Assembly: GCF_004349145.1 (NCBI RefSeq) | Contig: NZ_SMFO01000011.1 | Coordinates: 55,449 to 119,448, forward strand | Reading direction: 5' to 3' | Origin: Flavobacterium hiemivividum | Lineage (GTDB): Bacteria; Bacteroidota; Bacteroidia; Flavobacteriales; Flavobacteriaceae | Length of the DNA: 64,000 nucleotides | Shown: piece after piece, positions 61,714-64,000 of the stretch | Numbering within the stretch: the first letter of the stretch is position 1 | Layout: each line of letters opens with the position of its first letter | Position numbers and translations under genes: made by a program | Notes under the pieces: model-generated | Seen by the model: the letters and a program-made list of their open reading frames with translations, nothing else | Told to the model about the DNA's origin: nothing | Databases searched by the model: none

Positions 61714-62301
61714 ATGATTTTACCAATTGTAGGATATGGCCATCCTGTTTTAAGAAAAGTAGGAGAGAATCTTTCACAGGAACATCCTGACTTGAAAGAA
61801 ACGATTGCTAATATGTATGATACAATGTATAATGCATGTGGCGTAGGTCTTGCTGCACCACAAGTTGGTCAAGCGCTTCGTTTGTTTGTTGTAGATACGA
61901 CTCCTTTTAGTGAAGATGAAGATTTAGAATCATCAGAACAAAATGAACTAAAAGGGTTCAAAAGAACTTTTATCAACGCAAAAATGTTGAAAGAAGAAGG
62001 TGAAGAATGGTGTTTTAATGAAGGATGCTTGAGTATTCCTGATGTTCGCGAGGATGTGTACAGAAACGAAAGAATAACTATCGAATACTGTGAAGAGGAT
62101 TTTGTTATGAAAACTGAAGTTTTTGACGGTTTAATTGCGAGAGTTATTCAGCACGAATACGATCATATCGAAGGAATATTGTTTACAGATAAAATTTCGT
62201 CCCTTAAAAAACGTTTGATTCAAAAGAAACTAAAGAATATTACCGAAGGTAAGACATTCCAAGATTATAGAATGAGATTTGTTGCCAAAAAAGGAAGGTA
62301 A
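61714..62301 (+). CDS. def: Peptide deformylase
   Basis: Metalloenzyme that removes the N-formyl group from nascent proteins. It has 195 residues when started at 61714 (MILPIVGYGHPVLRKVGENL), the common def N-terminus. An ATG 108 bases upstream would add a hydrophobic extension that is not family-like and overlaps a promoter-like box. Motif 1 is GVGLAAPQVG, motif 2 is EGCLSIP (Cys is a metal ligand), and motif 3 is QHEYDHIEG with HExxH-type metal ligands, where His-Glu is followed by YDH. It diverges from the FUSC gene and precedes the DUF5606 gene by 88 bases. Confidence 0.96.
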   Translation: MILPIVGYGHPVLRKVGENLSQEHPDLKETIANMYDTMYNACGVGLAAPQVGQALRLFVVDTTPFSEDEDLESSEQNELKGFKRTFINAKMLKEEGEEWCFNEGCLSIPDVREDVYRNERITIEYCEEDFVMKTEVFDGLIARVIQHEYDHIEGILFTDKISSLKKRLIQKKLKNITEGKTFQDYRMRFVAKKGR

Positions 62302-62389
62302 TAAATTTAAACATGCGACATTTGGGCATGGATTTTGGACTTAAAAAAAAAGATATACAAATCGAATTCTTAATAATAATTTAAATAAT

Positions 62390-62869
62390 ATGAATTTAGA
62401 AAAAATACTAGCCATTTCTGGGAAACCAGGTTTATATGTGCTTAAGGTACAAACTCGTACTGGTTTTGTTGCAGAATCATTAGCAGATGGAAAGAAAATT
62501 ACGGTAAATTTAAAAAGCAATGTAAGTTTATTATCTGAAATTTCAGTGTACACTTATGAAGGAGAAAAACCATTAGCTGAAATAATGGCGAAAATCGCTG
62601 CCAAAGAAAGTAATGGACCAGCAATTTCACATAAAGAAGACAATGCTACATTAGCTGCGTATTTTAAAGAGATTTTAGCTGACTATGATGAAGAAAGAGT
62701 ATATCCATCAGATATTAAAAAAATTATAAACTGGTATAACATGCTTGAAGCTAAAGGATTGGTAGTTGATGAAACTCCAGTTGCAGCAGCTACTGATGAA
62801 ACTCCAGTTGTTGCTGAAGTAGATGGAGATGCAGAGAAACCAAAAAAAGAAAAAAAAGTTAAAGAATAA
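62390..62869 (+). CDS. DUF5606 domain protein
   Basis: A 159-residue conserved cytosolic protein of Bacteroidota (DUF5606). The N-terminal fold reads MNLEKILAISGKPGLYVLKV and FVAESLADGKKITVNL; the central helix YFKEILADYDEERVYPSDIK follows. The C-terminus (about 120-159) is low complexity, with a duplicated TPVAAATDETPVVAEV and a Lys/Glu-rich tail. The function is unknown. Its place between def and mazG is common in flavobacterial genomes as far as I recall. A good terminator follows. Confidence 0.85.
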   Translation: MNLEKILAISGKPGLYVLKVQTRTGFVAESLADGKKITVNLKSNVSLLSEISVYTYEGEKPLAEIMAKIAAKESNGPAISHKEDNATLAAYFKEILADYDEERVYPSDIKKIINWYNMLEAKGLVVDETPVAAATDETPVVAEVDGDAEKPKKEKKVKE

Positions 62870-62891
62870 TACATTCTTATTTTTTTATAAA

Positions 62892-62935
62892 AAATCCTGT
62901 CTTCGATAATTTAGAAGACAGGATTTCTTATTTTT
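62892..62935 (+). terminator. Terminator of the DUF5606 gene
   Basis: AAATCCTGTCTTC and GAAGACAGGATTT form a perfect 13-bp stem with a 9-base loop, followed by TTATTTTT. It lies 23 bases after the stop and separates this gene from mazG. Confidence 0.85.
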
Positions 62936-62979
62936 ACACGCCTGTGGACAAGAAAGCCGCCGACTAAGAACTAAATGTT

Positions 62980-63768
62980 ATGATTGCAAGAGAAAACCAA
63001 CTTAAAGCCTTTGATAGATTATTAACTATTATGGAGGAGCTGCGCGAGAAATGCCCTTGGGATAAAAAACAAACTCTGCAAAGCTTACGTCATCTTACTA
63101 TCGAAGAAACCTATGAATTAGGCGATGCTATTCTGGATAATGATCTTAATGAAGTAAAAAAGGAACTTGGAGATTTATTGTTGCATATTGTTTTTTATGC
63201 TAAAATAGGAAGCGAAACAAATGATTTTAATATAGCTGATGTATGCAATGAAATTTGCGATAAATTAATTCATCGTCATCCGCATATTTACTCGGATACT
63301 GTTGTGGCCGACGAAGAAGAAGTTAAGCAGAATTGGGAAAAACTAAAACTCAAAGAAGGAAAAAAGTCAGTGCTGGAAGGTGTTCCTAAAAGTTTACCCG
63401 CCTTGGTGAAAGCGAGTAGAATACAGGATAAAGTAAAAGGAGTAGGCTTTGACTGGGAACAGTCGCATCAAGTTTGGGATAAAGTGCAGGAGGAATTACA
63501 GGAACTGCAAGTAGAAGTAGAATCTGGAAATCAAGATAATATTGAAGCAGAGTTTGGTGACGTTCTATTTTCGATGATTAATTATGCTCGTTTCCTAAAT
63601 GTAAATCCTGAAGATGCTTTGGAACGAACCAATAAAAAATTCATCAAGCGTTTTCAATATTTAGAAAGTAAAGCTGGAGAATTAGGAAAACCCCTAATGG
63701 ACATGACTTTGGCTGAAATGGATGTTTTTTGGGAAGAAGCGAAGCTTCTAGCCAAAAAACAGGAATAG
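62980..63768 (+). CDS. mazG: Nucleoside triphosphate pyrophosphohydrolase MazG
   Basis: Hydrolyses NTPs and dNTPs to monophosphates and pyrophosphate, cleaning aberrant nucleotides. The 262-residue length is that of the two-domain form. N-terminal MazG domain: LREKCPWDKKQTLQSLRHLT, then TIEETYELGDAILDNDLNEV and KKELGDLLLHIVFYAK, which give the EExxE...ExxD metal motif. C-terminal MazG domain: VQEELQELQVEVES and EAEFGDVLFSMINYARF. The last residues (FWEEAKLLAKKQE) and the stop are re-encoded in each unit of the 69-bp tandem array that follows. Confidence 0.95.
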   Translation: MIARENQLKAFDRLLTIMEELREKCPWDKKQTLQSLRHLTIEETYELGDAILDNDLNEVKKELGDLLLHIVFYAKIGSETNDFNIADVCNEICDKLIHRHPHIYSDTVVADEEEVKQNWEKLKLKEGKKSVLEGVPKSLPALVKASRIQDKVKGVGFDWEQSHQVWDKVQEELQELQVEVESGNQDNIEAEFGDVLFSMINYARFLNVNPEDALERTNKKFIKRFQYLESKAGELGKPLMDMTLAEMDVFWEEAKLLAKKQE

Positions 63769-64000
63769 GAAAATTTTAATTTTCAAATATTCCAATTTTG
63801 GGAAGAAGCGAAGCTTCTAGCCAAAAAACAGGAATAGGAAAATTTTAATTTTCAAATATTCCAATTTTGGGAAGAAGCGAAGCTTCTAGCCAAAAAACAG
63901 GAATAGGAAAATTTTAATTTTCAAATATTCCAATTTTGGGAAGAAGCGAAGCTTCTAGCCAAAAAACAGGAATAGGAAAATTTTAATTTTCAAATATTCC
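63727..64000 (+). repeat. Perfect 69-bp tandem array built from the mazG 3' end
   Basis: Four copies with starts at 63731, 63800, 63869 and 63938; the last is cut by the window edge after 63 bases. All visible copies are identical, and TTTT just before the first also matches. Each unit holds the last 13 codons of mazG with the stop, an AGAAGC/GCTTCT hairpin, and a second hairpin (GGAATA...TATTCC with inner GAAAATT/AATTTTC). The period is a multiple of three. The array probably continues beyond the window. Confidence 0.95.

Noticed and set aside
63727..64000. CRISPR array
   Set aside because: The 69-bp units are contiguous and identical with no variable spacers, and no cas gene is present.

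Overview
The window is a low-GC chromosomal segment of a member of the Bacteroidota, most likely a Flavobacterium. This rests on several features: promoters of the TTG-N17-19-TAnnTTTG type (in front of proS, the tRNA-Glu cluster, typA and dapD), secreted proteins ending in the flavobacterial type B C-terminal sorting domain of the type IX secretion system (T9SS), MQO, CtaA and DUF5606 genes of flavobacterial type, and several lipoproteins with a short lipobox. Almost all genes are ordinary core genes. I see no prophage, no insertion sequence and no CRISPR array.

Layout. 1-5839: the end of an outer-membrane barrel gene, a lipoprotein amidase, a small exported Gly/Asn/Tyr-rich protein, rimO, an OmpP1/FadL porin and a Tyr/Gly/Asn-rich lipoprotein. 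5941-12399: translation genes (proS, three tRNA-Glu, rpsT, typA) with a PAS histidine kinase/receiver pair between them. 12630-22269: three large T9SS type B surface proteins in tandem, the middle one split by a frameshift. 22285-26356: an ABC-2 exporter and a second PAS kinase/receiver pair. 26683-35964: an unknown conserved protein, a phytase-like lipoprotein, a phosphatase fused to an Omp85-type barrel, an HD domain fused to a Pycsar-effector-type membrane domain, and a GAF protein. 36294-41216: NdpA-like nucleoid protein, a pRiA4b ORF-3-like protein, an HPP/ClC anion-transport pair, a VOC protein and an acetyltransferase. 41420-47328: a TonB-dependent receptor, then a probable operon of a TPR-like protein, a LytS-type kinase with a C-terminal 2TM domain, two free-standing 2TM proteins and a LytTR regulator. 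47436-52239: CsbD, CDP-alcohol phosphatidyltransferase, CtaA, tRNA nucleotidyltransferase, a GxxExxY cassette and TsaC. 52298-56114: four lipopolysaccharide/glycan genes. 56180-63768: dapD, ruvX, mqo, a FUSC membrane protein, def, DUF5606 and mazG. The window ends inside a perfect 69-bp tandem array built from the mazG 3' end.

How the genes work together. The strongest functional groupings are the ABC-2 pair; the two kinase/receiver pairs; the LytS/2TM/2TM/LytTR operon; the HPP/ClC pair; and the surface polysaccharide genes (GT4, Kdo-kinase-like, GT2, GT9). The most unusual items are the tandem array at the right edge, the GxxExxY gene bounded by inverted repeats that touch the GTG start of the tRNA nucleotidyltransferase gene, the HD-PycTM fusion without a visible cyclase, and the broken T9SS adhesin. 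All functional calls come from reading protein motifs by eye; no database search was run.
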